Part shown: positions 47,215 to 56,802 of the stretch, in pieces
Numbering within the stretch: position 1 is the first letter of the stretch
Layout of the letters: each line of letters starts with the position of its first letter
Source: Methylocystis sp. KS32
GTDB lineage: Bacteria > Pseudomonadota > Alphaproteobacteria > Rhizobiales > Beijerinckiaceae
Direction of reading: 5' to 3'
DNA length: 64,000 bases
NCBI GenBank assembly: GCA_002862095.1
Contig: PHSQ01000001.1
Coordinates: forward strand, 124,001 to 188,000
Notes under the pieces: model-generated
What the model was told of the DNA's origin: nothing
Databases searched by the model: none
The model's input: only the letters and a program-made list of their open reading frames with translations
Made by a program: the position numbers and the translations under genes

Positions 47215-48120
47215 GTGACCAAGCTGCCGCAGTTCTTTTCGCTGAATGTTTTCACAAATACCAAATTTCGTGGCAAGCCGCTCGCCGTCATCGACGGCGG
47301 CGAAGGCATTTCAGTAACTGAAATGCAAGCGATTGCGAATGAGTTCCGATTTCCAGCCACGGCCTTTCTCCACGCGCCCCGCGATCCGGTGAACAGCGCT
47401 CGCCTGCGCCTGTTTTCAGGTTCCGGCGAATTGGCCTTCTCGGCCGAGGCGGCGATCGGCGTCGCTGTCTTGCTGGCGCAGACTCGCGCCGCCGACATTC
47501 TGGCGCGGCAGGGCGTGATTATCGCGCTGGAAATGGGGGACGCGGCCTATCCCGTCGAGGTCATTCGAAGTCGCGCGGGGATAGCTTACGCCCAGTTCTC
47601 GCTGGCTCGGACACCCAGAATTGAGTCGGTTTCGCTCAGTCCAGAGGCGGCGGCGGCTTCGCTTGCTCTGGCGCGCGAGGATATCGGCTTTGGCGGGCAC
47701 GAACCGCGCATTTGCCGCCTGATCGACCGCTTCGCGTTCGTCCCCGTGAACAGCCGCGCCTCGCTAGAAAAGGCGCGGCTTGCGGGGGCGGCGTCGTCCT
47801 TTGTTTTTGGCGCAGGAACCGGGGTTTGCCTTTATACTGCCGAAACAGTGTCGCAGGAGAGCGCGCTCCATGTCCGAACCCTTCTCACCGACGGCGCCGA
47901 AGACGCCGGCAGCGGCGAGGCGCTCGCGGCCCTCGCCCTGGTCGCCTGCGAGTTTGAGCGCCCCAAGGACGGGGAACACCAAATGTTCATAGAGCAGGGA
48001 CATAACATCGGCCGCGCCGCGCGGGTGACGCTGGGTCTCACCGTTCATGGCGAACGGTTGGCCGAAATTCGCCTTGGCGGTCAGGCTGTGCTGACAATGC
48101 GCGGAGAACTCAAACTTTGA
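47215..48120 (+). CDS. PhzF-like protein with altered active site
   Basis: The 301-residue protein has the PhzF/diaminopimelate-epimerase-like double-barrel pattern. FRGKPLAVIDGG near the N-terminus and IEQGHNIGRAARVTL near the C-terminus are the family hallmarks, and EDAGSGEALAAL keeps the Asp of EDPVTGSA. However the catalytic Glu of the usual (S/P)ETAF motif is Ala48 (PATAF), and the normally invariant AGH motif is SAE (76-78). Canonical PhzF isomerase activity is therefore unlikely. GTG 47215 starts 5 bases after the SnoaL-like gene, and the stop overlaps the Nudix start by 4 bases. Confidence 0.75.
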   Translation: MTKLPQFFSLNVFTNTKFRGKPLAVIDGGEGISVTEMQAIANEFRFPATAFLHAPRDPVNSARLRLFSGSGELAFSAEAAIGVAVLLAQTRAADILARQGVIIALEMGDAAYPVEVIRSRAGIAYAQFSLARTPRIESVSLSPEAAAASLALAREDIGFGGHEPRICRLIDRFAFVPVNSRASLEKARLAGAASSFVFGAGTGVCLYTAETVSQESALHVRTLLTDGAEDAGSGEALAALALVACEFERPKDGEHQMFIEQGHNIGRAARVTLGLTVHGERLAEIRLGGQAVLTMRGELKL

Positions 48121-48836
48121 CGGACGCCGTTCGAATCCTGGAAGTCGATCGTCTCGATTGTCGCCTTGTGCGCCATGATTGGGAATTCGAACGCCGATAC
48201 GAGAGAGAGATTGTGGCGCATTGGGCCGAGCGCAAGAGTTCTAACACCGCGCTTTTCGACGGACCCGTCCTTCTCGCCTGCCGCGTCGAACCACGGCAGA
48301 ACGCGGCGGGCGGGAGAGTATTGGGCCTTGATTTCTTCGAGGTGACATTCTCGCGTTTTTTGGCATGGCGCGATTTCGGCTTTCCCGATCGCGAAGTCTA
48401 TAATTGCTTCGCCATGCCTGCCGTTCGAACGTCGGACGGCGCTTTTCTTCTGGGCGTGATGGGGCCGCGCCACTCGTGCGCCGGGCAGCTTTATTTTCCC
48501 GCCGGCACGCCCGATCGCAACGACATAGTGGGCGACCGCGTCGATCTCGACGGCAGCGCCATTCGCGAACTGGCCGAAGAGACAGGCGTTTGTGTCGACG
48601 AGATCATGTTCGCTCCGGGATGGCGCGTTGTTTTCGACAGCCAGCGCATCGCTTGCATGAAAATAATAGACTGGCCCACATCCGCCACCGAACTTGCGGG
48701 TCAAGTAGAACGGCATATCGCCAGAGAAAAGGACCCCGAATTGGCGAGCGGATATATGTTGGGCGCGCGCGATCAGCTTTCCGATCCGCGCTTGCCCGCC
48801 TTTATGACCGCTTTCCTGGAGCCTTTGCTGTCCTGA
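48117..48836 (+). CDS. Nudix hydrolase-like protein
   Basis: The 239-residue protein contains the Nudix-box second half RELAEETGV (residues 150-158), preceded by YFPAGTPDRNDIVGDRVDLD. The first half of the classical box (G-x5-E) is not in the expected place, a variation seen in some subfamilies. Nudix enzymes usually hydrolyse a nucleoside diphosphate linked to another moiety. The likely start is a TTG whose last base overlaps the PhzF stop (TTGA), implying coupling. Its long N-terminal domain (residues 1-95) has no recognised motif. It ends two bases before a possible aroKB upstream ATG. Confidence 0.72.
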   Translation: MTDAVRILEVDRLDCRLVRHDWEFERRYEREIVAHWAERKSSNTALFDGPVLLACRVEPRQNAAGGRVLGLDFFEVTFSRFLAWRDFGFPDREVYNCFAMPAVRTSDGAFLLGVMGPRHSCAGQLYFPAGTPDRNDIVGDRVDLDGSAIRELAEETGVCVDEIMFAPGWRVVFDSQRIACMKIIDWPTSATELAGQVERHIAREKDPELASGYMLGARDQLSDPRLPAFMTAFLEPLLS

Positions 48837-48894
48837 GATGGCCCAATGCCTTTTTTGGCTGAATTTTCCGACCCGCCGGTATAAGTTGCAAATC

Positions 48895-50682
48895 ATGATG
48901 AAAAGCCATGACTGCGAGGGGGCGCAGGGGGCCGCCGACCCGCGCGTAGCTGCTATCCGCGCCGCGCTCGACAGCTATTGCATTGTGCTTGTCGGCATGA
49001 TGGGCTCGGGGAAAAGCGCCATCGGGCAACGCCTCGCCTCCCGTCTGGGACTGAGATTCCTCGATGCCGACGCGGAAATTGTCTCCGCGGCGGGCATGAC
49101 CATCCCCGAAATTTTCGAGAAATACGGCGAAGGCTATTTTCGCGACGGCGAAAGGCGCGTCCTGTTTCGACTGCTCAACAATGGCCCCATGGTGCTGGCG
49201 ACCGGCGGCGGCGCGTTCCTCGATCCGCGTACGCGACAACGCATCGCCGAACGGGGCGTTTCGGTCTGGTTCGACGCGGACCACGAGACCCTGCTAAAGC
49301 GGGTGCGTCGCAAAAGCGACCGCCCACTGCTGCATACGCCGGATCCCGCGGCCACCTTGCGCCGACTTATGGACGACCGCTATCCCATTTACGCCGCGGC
49401 GGACATCAGGGTCGTTTCGCGGGATGTGCCGCAGGAGGCGATGGTTGAAGAAACGCTAAACACTCTGGCCAATCGCCTCCCTGGGATGACCCTAGGCGCA
49501 CACCGCTCCATCAAGGATACTCAGCTCATCATGGATCATCTCGCGCAGCGCCCGAACCATCCCTCCAACACCGCGCCGCACCTTGAAAATGTGCGGGTTG
49601 GCCTCGGCGAACGCTCCTACGACATCATCATAGGTTCGGGCGTTCTGGCGCAGGCCGGCGAACGAATCTCCGCGATCGCGCCTGGGGCGGCCTGTTTCAT
49701 CGTCACGGACAGCAATGTGGCGGCGTATTATCTTCCCGCGCTCGAGAATAATTTGAAGGCGCGGGGCGTCCGCGTCGCCTCCGTCGTCGTGGAGCCCGGC
49801 GAAAGCTCCAAATCCCTCGCCACATTCGGTCGCGTCTGCGAAGAAGCCATCGCCGCGAAAATTGAACGCCGCGACGTGGTCGTGGCGCTCGGCGGCGGCG
49901 TTGTCGGCGACCTTGCGGGATATGTCGCCGCTAGTCTGAGGCGTGGCGCGCGATTTGTGCAGATTCCAACCTCCCTCCTGGCGCAGGTAGACAGTTCGGT
50001 CGGCGGAAAGACCGGGATCAACTCGCCTCAGGGAAAAAATCTGATCGGCGCGTTCCATCAGCCGGCGCTTGTGCTCTCAGACGTCGACACGCTCGCAACC
50101 CTGCCGCCGAGAGAGCTTCGCGCCGGCTATGCAGAGATCGCCAAATATGGCTTGATCTGCGACCGGCGCTTCTTCGAATGGCTGGAAGCCGACGGCGACG
50201 CCGTCTTCCACAGCAAGCCGGAACAGATTTGCGCCGTCGCGGTCAGCTGCGAGATAAAGGCGCGCATTGTCTCCAATGACGAAACCGAGCAAGGAGACCG
50301 CGCGCTCCTCAATCTCGGACATACCTTCGGTCACGCCTTCGAGCGTCTGGTCAATTACGACAACGCCCGGCTCGTTCATGGCGAAGGAGTCGCCATAGGT
50401 CTCGCGCTGGCTATGCGTTTTTCTCGACATCTCGGGCTATGCGGCGGGCAGGACGCCGAGCGCGCGGAGCGTCATCTCACCAGCCTTGGCCTGCCGACGC
50501 GTATAAGCGATATCCCAGGCTGGAGCTTTGGCGCGGACGACATTCTGGCCGCCATGCATCAGGACAAGAAAGTCGAAAAAGGCTCGCTGACTTTCGTGTT
50601 GCTGCGCGGCATCGGCCAAGCCTTTGTCGCCAAGTCGATCGACGCGGGCGACGTCAAGAAATTCTTGCAAAGTCAAATTTAA
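48895..50682 (+). CDS. aroKB: Fused shikimate kinase / 3-dehydroquinate synthase
   Basis: One uninterrupted frame encodes AroK (residues 1-195) and AroB (about 229-595) of the shikimate pathway. AroK has the P-loop GMMGSGKSAIG (34-44), LATGGGAFLD and KSDRPLLHT. AroB has NAD-binding VVVALGGGVVGDLAGYVAAS, VDSSVGGKTGIN and the metal ligand segment LNLGHTFGHAFE. A 33-residue linker (196-228) joins them. Rhizobia usually have two adjacent genes in this order. The start at 48895 fits AroK length; ATG 48838 would add 19 non-conserved residues. The two fused reactions (AroB step 2, AroK step 5) are not consecutive. Confidence 0.9.
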   Translation: MMKSHDCEGAQGAADPRVAAIRAALDSYCIVLVGMMGSGKSAIGQRLASRLGLRFLDADAEIVSAAGMTIPEIFEKYGEGYFRDGERRVLFRLLNNGPMVLATGGGAFLDPRTRQRIAERGVSVWFDADHETLLKRVRRKSDRPLLHTPDPAATLRRLMDDRYPIYAAADIRVVSRDVPQEAMVEETLNTLANRLPGMTLGAHRSIKDTQLIMDHLAQRPNHPSNTAPHLENVRVGLGERSYDIIIGSGVLAQAGERISAIAPGAACFIVTDSNVAAYYLPALENNLKARGVRVASVVVEPGESSKSLATFGRVCEEAIAAKIERRDVVVALGGGVVGDLAGYVAASLRRGARFVQIPTSLLAQVDSSVGGKTGINSPQGKNLIGAFHQPALVLSDVDTLATLPPRELRAGYAEIAKYGLICDRRFFEWLEADGDAVFHSKPEQICAVAVSCEIKARIVSNDETEQGDRALLNLGHTFGHAFERLVNYDNARLVHGEGVAIGLALAMRFSRHLGLCGGQDAERAERHLTSLGLPTRISDIPGWSFGADDILAAMHQDKKVEKGSLTFVLLRGIGQAFVAKSIDAGDVKKFLQSQI

Positions 50683-50716
50683 CGGAGCGCGCAATGATGA
50701 CGTGGCCGCCGGATAC

Positions 50717-52000
50717 ATGGAGGCGAGCTTGAGCAACGGCGACCTATGGACGACGCTGCTTATCGTTATCGTCTGCGTTTTGCTCTCGGCTTTTTTTTCC
50801 GGGTCCGAGACCGCGCTTACCGCAGCGTCCGCGGCGCATATGCACGCGCTGGACAAGGAGGGCGATGAACGCGCGGGCGTCGTCTCGCGGCTCATGCGCC
50901 AGCGAAACAGAATGATCGCGGCCCTTCTTCTTGGCAACACGCTTTTCAATATCGGAGGCTCGGCCTTCGCGACCAGTATGCTGGTGGCGCTTTTTGGAGA
51001 TCGCGGCGCCGTCTACGCCACTATCGTCATGACGATTCTGCTCTTGGTGTTCGCCGAGGTTCTACCGAAGACTCTCGCGATAAATCGTCCTGATCGCATT
51101 TCGCTTTCGGTGGCGCGGAGCGTCAATCTCGTCGTTTCCGTTTTCGGCCCCATGCTCGCCGGCGTTGAATATTTCGTGCGCTGGCTGCTGAACAAGGCGG
51201 GTGTCGAATTCGGCCAGGGCCGAAGCGTGCTGTCTCCCTACGACGAGTTGATGAGCACCGTCGACATTCTGCACGAAGAAGGCAATGTGGAACGCAGCGC
51301 GAGAGACATGTTCGGCGGCGTTCTGGATCTGCAGGTGATGCATGTGTCGGACGTCATGGTTCATCGCACGAAAATGCGCGCCATCGACGCCGATCTTCCG
51401 CCGCAGAAGATCATTCGCGAAGTGCTTGCGTCGCCTTACACCCGCATGCCTTTGTGGCGGGAAAGACCGGACAATTTCATCGGAGTTTTGCATTCGAAGG
51501 ACCTGCTTCGCGCGCTTGACGCGGCCGGCGGGGACGCCGCCTCCTTGCATATCGACGAGATCATGCTCGAACCCTGGTTCACACCGGAGGCGACGACGCT
51601 CAAGGATCAACTGGAGGCCTTCCTGAAGCGGAAAACGCATTTCGCCTTCGTCGTCGACGAATATGGCGAGGTCATGGGCCTCGTGACGCTCGAGGACATT
51701 CTCGAGGAGATCGTCGGAGACATAAGAGACGAGCATGACGTCGCCGTGTTGGGGGTCCGCGCGCAAAAGGATGGATCGGTGTTCGTCGACGGAGCCGTCC
51801 CGGTGCGCGACCTCAACCGGGCGATGGACTGGCACTTGCCCGACAGCGAAGCGACGACGATCGCCGGCCTTGTGATCCATGAAGCTGGCGCTATTCCCGA
51901 ACCCGGCCAGGTGTTCAGTTTCCACGGCTTTCGTTTCGAGGTGCTACGCCGAGTCCGCAATCGCATAACGTCGCTCAAAGTCAGTCCCGAGGGGGCGTAA
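50717..52000 (+). CDS. CorC/HlyC-type CNNM transporter with CBS domains
   Basis: The 427-residue membrane protein has a DUF21/CNNM domain of about four helices (residues 8-175; LLSAFFSGSETALTAASAAH, FAEVLPKTLAINRPDRIS). A CBS pair (about 200-320; VMVHRTKMRAIDADLPPQ, FAFVVDEYGEVMGLVTLEDI) and a C-terminal CorC/HlyC domain follow. Homologues transport or regulate Mg2+/Co2+ or other cations. It follows aroKB by 34 bases and is a common neighbour of aroB in alphaproteobacteria. The start is uncertain by a few codons. Confidence 0.88.
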   Translation: MEASLSNGDLWTTLLIVIVCVLLSAFFSGSETALTAASAAHMHALDKEGDERAGVVSRLMRQRNRMIAALLLGNTLFNIGGSAFATSMLVALFGDRGAVYATIVMTILLLVFAEVLPKTLAINRPDRISLSVARSVNLVVSVFGPMLAGVEYFVRWLLNKAGVEFGQGRSVLSPYDELMSTVDILHEEGNVERSARDMFGGVLDLQVMHVSDVMVHRTKMRAIDADLPPQKIIREVLASPYTRMPLWRERPDNFIGVLHSKDLLRALDAAGGDAASLHIDEIMLEPWFTPEATTLKDQLEAFLKRKTHFAFVVDEYGEVMGLVTLEDILEEIVGDIRDEHDVAVLGVRAQKDGSVFVDGAVPVRDLNRAMDWHLPDSEATTIAGLVIHEAGAIPEPGQVFSFHGFRFEVLRRVRNRITSLKVSPEGA

Positions 52001-52066
52001 GCGCTTTGATGGGAAAATCGCGTCGGGCGCGTTTCAAGCCGGCGCAGACTCAGCGCGCGTCAAAAG

Positions 52067-53803
52067 CTACGCGGCGGCGAGAGCGGCGAAGCGGCCTCCC
52101 TGTTTGACCAACTCGTCGAAGGAGCCGCTTTCGACTATCGCGCCGTTCTCGAACACGAAAATTCTGTCCGCATTGCGGATCGTCGCCAACCGATGCGCGA
52201 TGATGAAAGTGGTGCGACCCTTGATGGCGGCGTCGAGCGCTTTTTGTATTTGTTTTTCCGTCTCGGCGTCGAGCGCGCTTGTCGCCTCGTCGAAAACCAT
52301 GATCGGCGGATCCTTGAGCAGGGCTCGGGCGATGGACAGTCGCTGCCGTTCTCCGCCAGAGAGCGTTCTGCCACGCTCGCCGACCTCGGTCGCAATGCCC
52401 TCGCTTTGACGCGCCACGAAATTTGCGGCCTGCGCACGCTCCAGCGCGAGTGCGATTTCCGCAATAGTGGCGTCCGGTTTGCCGATGCGGAGATTCTCCT
52501 CGATCGACCGCGCGAACAACATTGGCTCCTGAAACACGACGCCGATATTTCGGCGCAGCGACGTCAGCGTAAAATCGCGAATGTCCACGCCATCGATGGA
52601 GACAATCCCCTCCACGGGGTCGAAGACGCGATGCAACAAGCCGAGCGTGGTGGATTTGCCGGAGCCGGTGGAACCGACGAGGGCTATGGTCTCTCCGGGC
52701 TCGGCCACGAAGCTGACATTGCGCACCGCCAGGCGTTTTCCATCATAGGAAAAGCCGACATTCTCGAACGCGACTTTTCCCTTGAGCCGGCCGGCGTCCT
52801 TGGCGTCGAGACGGTCCGCCACGACCGGATGAGTGTCGAGAATTGCAAAAAATTCTCGCAATTTCGCCGACTGCTGGAACAGGAAGTTGACGAAGCCGAC
52901 GGTCTGCTCCAGTCGCCCGATCAGCATGGTGGCGAAATTGGTGAAAGTGACGATTTCGCCGATCGACGCGAGACCGCGCATGTGCAGATAGGCGCCGAGC
53001 ACGAAGATGCAAAGCACCGTCAACGTCGCTGAGGCGCGGCTCGCGACGACCACGACCGCCCACCAGGACAACACCGGCAATTGCGCGGCGAGCAAATCGT
53101 CGATGATGAGTTTGAGCGCCTGCGATTCGCTTTGCGCCCGAGTGAAACTCTGCACGACAGGCACGTTACCGAGCGCGTCGGAAGCGCGACTTGCGAGAGC
53201 GGCGTTGTGCCGCTCGACCATGGCCTGCAAAGTCTCTGTCCGCCGGACCACGAAGGTGGTCACGAAGTAAAACACCGTCACCATCACGATCAGCAGGCTG
53301 GCGAGCCGCCAGTTATAGAGCAGCGTGGCAGGCAGCATTAGGAACAGCGCAAGAAACGAAGCGCAATGTTCGCGGAAGAAAGACAGCCACAGGGTGAACA
53401 TGGCCGCCGCGCCTTCGAGCATCGATTGCAGCAGGCGGCCGGAATGAACATTGGCATGGAAACTGAGCGGCAGATTGAGAACATGATCGAAATATTGCGA
53501 CATGACGGCGAGACGCCGACGATGCGCGAGTCGATCGGCGCGAAGGCCCACCGCCATCGATCCGCCGATAGAGAAAAGGCCGAAACCGGCCCAGGCTAGA
53601 ACCAGGGGTAAAAGGTCGCTCCAGGCCAGGGTCGCGCCCGTCGACTGCGTGGTCGTCATCAGGTCGATGATGCGCCCAAACAGAATCGGTTCGGCGAATT
53701 GGGCGCCTGCGAGGACGAGATTGGCGGCGACCAGGGCATAGGCTAGCTTCGCTTCGGGCGCTAATTGGCGCAGCACGCGAAGATAAACGGAGAGCACGGA
53801 CAT
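52067..53803 (-). CDS. Beta-glucan exporter-like ABC transporter (NdvA/ChvA family)
   Basis: The 578-residue half-size exporter has six membrane helices (residues about 20-300; [20 protein letters not shown]) and a C-terminal ATPase. The ATPase has Walker [13 protein letters not shown], signature [16 protein letters not shown] and Walker [13 protein letters not shown]. The N-terminus [20 protein letters not shown] resembles NdvA/ChvA, exporters of cyclic beta-1,2-glucan in Rhizobium and Agrobacterium. The synthase NdvB is not in the window, so the substrate is inferred. An upstream open frame of 65 codons is not conserved. It faces away from lemA. Confidence 0.85.
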   Translation of the reverse strand: MSVLSVYLRVLRQLAPEAKLAYALVAANLVLAGAQFAEPILFGRIIDLMTTTQSTGATLAWSDLLPLVLAWAGFGLFSIGGSMAVGLRADRLAHRRRLAVMSQYFDHVLNLPLSFHANVHSGRLLQSMLEGAAAMFTLWLSFFREHCASFLALFLMLPATLLYNWRLASLLIVMVTVFYFVTTFVVRRTETLQAMVERHNAALASRASDALGNVPVVQSFTRAQSESQALKLIIDDLLAAQLPVLSWWAVVVVASRASATLTVLCIFVLGAYLHMRGLASIGEIVTFTNFATMLIGRLEQTVGFVNFLFQQSAKLREFFAILDTHPVVADRLDAKDAGRLKGKVAFENVGFSYDGKRLAVRNVSFVAEPGETIALVGSTGSGKSTTLGLLHRVFDPVEGIVSIDGVDIRDFTLTSLRRNIGVVFQEPMLFARSIEENLRIGKPDATIAEIALALERAQAANFVARQSEGIATEVGERGRTLSGGERQRLSIARALLKDPPIMVFDEATSALDAETEKQIQKALDAAIKGRTTFIIAHRLATIRNADRIFVFENGAIVESGSFDELVKQGGRFAALAAA

Positions 53804-53982
53804 AGGGCTGCTCGCATGACGCGGATGCTCGCCATTACAAGGGGTTTGGCCCCCGCGCAAGGGAGCTTGGCCATGAGTCGCGGGGTCGGGAGCGCGAAGG
53901 TCTCGCCGGTCTTTCAAAATCCCAGCCGAGCGCCTAAATTCGCGCCGCGCGCTTTTCCGCGCGCCCGACGATGGAGATTTCG

Positions 53983-54579
53983 ATGAGATCGGTTTCAAGC
54001 TGGCGTTCGCTCGTCATCGCCGCCATATTGAGCTTCACCGTCGCGGGGTGCGGCTATAACACCATTCCGACGCTCGAGGAAAACGCCAAGGCGAAATGGG
54101 CGGCGGTGCAGGCGCAATACCAGCGTCGGGCCGATCTCATTCCCAACCTCGTCGCGACCGTCCAGGGATACGCCAAGCAGGAAAAAGACGTGCTGACCTC
54201 GGTCGCCGAGGCGCGCGCCAAGGCGACCCAAGTGAAAATCGACGCCTCCGCCTTGTCAGATCCCGAAAAAATGAAGCAGTTTCAAGATGCTCAGTCTCAA
54301 CTTGGCGGCGCGCTTGGTCGCTTGCTGGCGGTCAGCGAGGCCTATCCTGACCTCAAATCCAACGCCAATTTCCTCGCCCTGCAATCGCAACTCGAAGGCA
54401 CGGAAAATCGCATAAACGTCGCAAGACGCGATTATATCGAGGCGGTCCGGGATTATAACCTCGCTTTGCGCACGTTCCCGACGCTCTTGTGGGCGAAAAC
54501 CTTCTTCTCTTCCGAAAGGCCGATGGCGGAATTCACCGCCAGCGAAGCGGCGCAAGGCGCTCCCCAAGTAAAATTTTGA
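53983..54579 (+). CDS. lemA: LemA-family lipoprotein
   Basis: The 198-residue protein has a lipoprotein signal (hydrophobic stretch ending VAGC, Cys about residue 23) and a four-helix LemA domain. Conserved segments are [48 protein letters not shown] and [14 protein letters not shown] five bases before ATG 53983 supports this start over ATG 53971. LemA proteins are membrane-anchored with unclear function. The usual TPM/YgcG partner gene is not adjacent; cysE follows instead. Confidence 0.9.
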   Translation: MRSVSSWRSLVIAAILSFTVAGCGYNTIPTLEENAKAKWAAVQAQYQRRADLIPNLVATVQGYAKQEKDVLTSVAEARAKATQVKIDASALSDPEKMKQFQDAQSQLGGALGRLLAVSEAYPDLKSNANFLALQSQLEGTENRINVARRDYIEAVRDYNLALRTFPTLLWAKTFFSSERPMAEFTASEAAQGAPQVKF

Positions 54580-54700
54580 GCATCGGAGCCCAAGACGGGG
54601 ACGCGCTTTCTTCTTTGGCCTCACTGGCCTATCTAGCGAGAAACGCCACCTGGGTTGGCGGCGCGAGATCGTTGACGAGCCCTTCCTTGAGATCGCAATA

Positions 54701-55585
54701 ATGAACCAGCACGCCAAGCCATATCGGGTCGATGCCCCGGCGACGTCCGCCGACCGCGCCGAGTTGAGCAAGATATGCGCGAGCGACGCTTTATGGCGCC
54801 ATATGCTTGAGGAGGCGACGGCGGCGCTCGCCATCGAGCCGGCCCTGACTCCGCTGCTGATGGGCGCGGTCATCAACAGATCGGGCTTTGCCGACGCAAT
54901 CGCCCATCGCGTCAGCGCCCGACTCGGCGAGAGCGCGATCTCCTCGCAAATGATTTTCGACGCTTACAGCGCGGCGCTGGCCGCCGAACCGAAACTGGTG
55001 GATGCGTTCCGCGCCGACCTCACCGCTCTTGTCGAGAGGGATCCGGCGTGCGGCCGGCTTATCGACGGCTTTCTTTATTTCAAGGGCTTCCACGCCATCG
55101 AGACGCACAGACTTGCGCATTGGCTGTGGCGCCATGGGCGGATGGATTTTGCGCTTTATCTGCAGTCGCGTAGTTCTGAAATTTTCCAGACCGACATCCA
55201 TCCCGCCGCCCGCTTTGGCGAAGGGATTTTGCTGGATCACGCAACGGGGCTCGTCGTCGGTGAAACCGCGGTGGTCGGAGACGACGTTTCCATCATGCAA
55301 AATGTGACGCTGGGCGGCACGGGGAAGGAATCCGGCGACCGCCATCCCAAGATAGGCCGAGGCGTTTTGATCGGCGCGGGCGCGAAGATTCTCGGCAATA
55401 TCGAAATCGGAACCTGCGCCCGCGTCGCCGCGGGGTCGGTGGTGCTTCGCGCCGCGCCGCGCAATGTCACTGTCGCGGGCGTTCCCGCGAAAATCATTGG
55501 CGCCAATGGTTGCGCGGAACCCGCGCGAGACATGGACCAACTTCTGAGCGACCTCGCTTACGATTCATTCGCGTATGTCATTTGA
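54701..55585 (+). CDS. cysE: Serine O-acetyltransferase
   Basis: CysE (294 residues) makes O-acetylserine from serine and acetyl-CoA, the first committed step of cysteine synthesis. The N-terminal alpha domain (to about residue 160) includes KGFHAIETHRLAH. The C-terminal left-handed beta helix starts at TDIHPAARFG, with catalytic pair Asp165 and His180 in LDHATGLVVGETA. NVTLGGTGK and AAGSVVLRAAP complete the fold. It is slightly longer than the 273-residue enterobacterial enzyme. It stands alone, converging on the P-loop gene. Confidence 0.96.
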   Translation: MNQHAKPYRVDAPATSADRAELSKICASDALWRHMLEEATAALAIEPALTPLLMGAVINRSGFADAIAHRVSARLGESAISSQMIFDAYSAALAAEPKLVDAFRADLTALVERDPACGRLIDGFLYFKGFHAIETHRLAHWLWRHGRMDFALYLQSRSSEIFQTDIHPAARFGEGILLDHATGLVVGETAVVGDDVSIMQNVTLGGTGKESGDRHPKIGRGVLIGAGAKILGNIEIGTCARVAAGSVVLRAAPRNVTVAGVPAKIIGANGCAEPARDMDQLLSDLAYDSFAYVI

Positions 55586-56554
55586 TCATTCGATGTCCGA
55601 GCGCGCGTCGATCCGCCGGTAGGAGAAGGTGAAAGCGCTGTCGAGATCGAGCGCCGCGTAAAGAATGGGTTCCGCCGTCAGAAAGGGCCGCCAATATTCG
55701 CCAAAGCCGCGCGCGCCTTCGACGCCGGCGCGGCGGAACCGCTTTTCGCCGGGCTGATGAGGGTCGAGGTTTGGATTTTGGAAGCGCCTGGTGAAACCAT
55801 GGGCCGAGGTGGCCGTGAAGCGGACGGAGACCCCCGCGGCGTCGAGCGCGCGAAGGGCGTCTAGCCAGGGCGCGGCGCGCACCAATTTGCGGATCACGTG
55901 CAGCATAACCGCGGGGTCGCAGGCGTAAGTGAAGGCGCTGGGTCCGAGATTGACGAACAGCCGTTCATATTGAGAGAAAGCCACGATCAGCCGCCGCAGT
56001 CTTTTGTCCTTGTTGCGGCCGAGCCGGTCGATAAGCCGCGCGAGCGTCGCGATCCAACCGCTGTCCTCGAGTTGGATCGTCGGCAAAACCAGCACGATCG
56101 CCTGCGCGGACAGCAATTGCCCTGCGAATTTATCCTTCACGTCGTTCAATATCGCGACACGCGCGCCGTCAGGAGGCACGGCGAGTTCGCCGGCGGCATC
56201 GACAATTTCCAGGAGCCAGGGCGCGCGCTCGGCGACCGCGGGGGGCGCGACGCCAGTCAACCCGAGCCGAAAGTAATATTCATAGGTGTCCAATGTGTCG
56301 GTCGCCACGCCGCCCTCGACGAAATCGTTTCTCAGCTTCTCGTAATCGTTGCTTGGTCCTGCGAATATGTCCTGACGCTTGGCCGGCGGCTCGGGGTCGA
56401 GCGCTTCCGTCTGGCTCAGGGGCTGCAATGTCGGCCGCAAGGTCAAAGGGTAGCCGAAGGCGTTTTGCGCCACGCAATCGGCAATGGAGGCGAGAAGGGA
56501 CGATTTGCCACCCTTTTTCGGGCCTATGAGGCATATGGTCAGTTTTTCCTTCAT
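55586..56554 (-). CDS. P-loop GTPase-like protein of unknown function
   Basis: The 322-residue cytosolic protein starts with a P-loop GPKKGGKSS (residues 11-19). A G3-like motif VDAAGE (Asp119, Gly122) follows, as in TRAFAC-type GTPases. There is no clear NKxD motif, so nucleotide preference is uncertain. The region between P-loop and G3 is longer than in Ras-like proteins. The C-terminal part (about 235-320) is rich in aromatic residues (FRRAGVEGARGFGEYWRPFL). Similar P-loop architectures occur in the poorly known double-GTPase groups, but no partner gene of a conflict system is adjacent. Confidence 0.6.
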   Translation of the reverse strand: MKEKLTICLIGPKKGGKSSLLASIADCVAQNAFGYPLTLRPTLQPLSQTEALDPEPPAKRQDIFAGPSNDYEKLRNDFVEGGVATDTLDTYEYYFRLGLTGVAPPAVAERAPWLLEIVDAAGELAVPPDGARVAILNDVKDKFAGQLLSAQAIVLVLPTIQLEDSGWIATLARLIDRLGRNKDKRLRRLIVAFSQYERLFVNLGPSAFTYACDPAVMLHVIRKLVRAAPWLDALRALDAAGVSVRFTATSAHGFTRRFQNPNLDPHQPGEKRFRRAGVEGARGFGEYWRPFLTAEPILYAALDLDSAFTFSYRRIDARSDIE

Positions 56555-56802
56555 CGCTTACATCGGCGCTCCGGAGGCCCTGAGCGAATTACCGAAAAAC
56601 CCCACGGTTTTTTCGATAGGGATTCGCTCCGCTTTGTCGATCCGACAAGATTTCCAATCGTTCGCATGATTCCACGCCGGCGGAAAGCGCGCCAGACCCA
56701 GCGCGCCAGCCTGGCCCTTGGCGGAGCAGGCAGCGAGAAAATACAGGCGCGGGGCTGGCGATGAAAGGTGACGGCGCACGCGCGGCGTGATAATCGCCTC
56801 CC

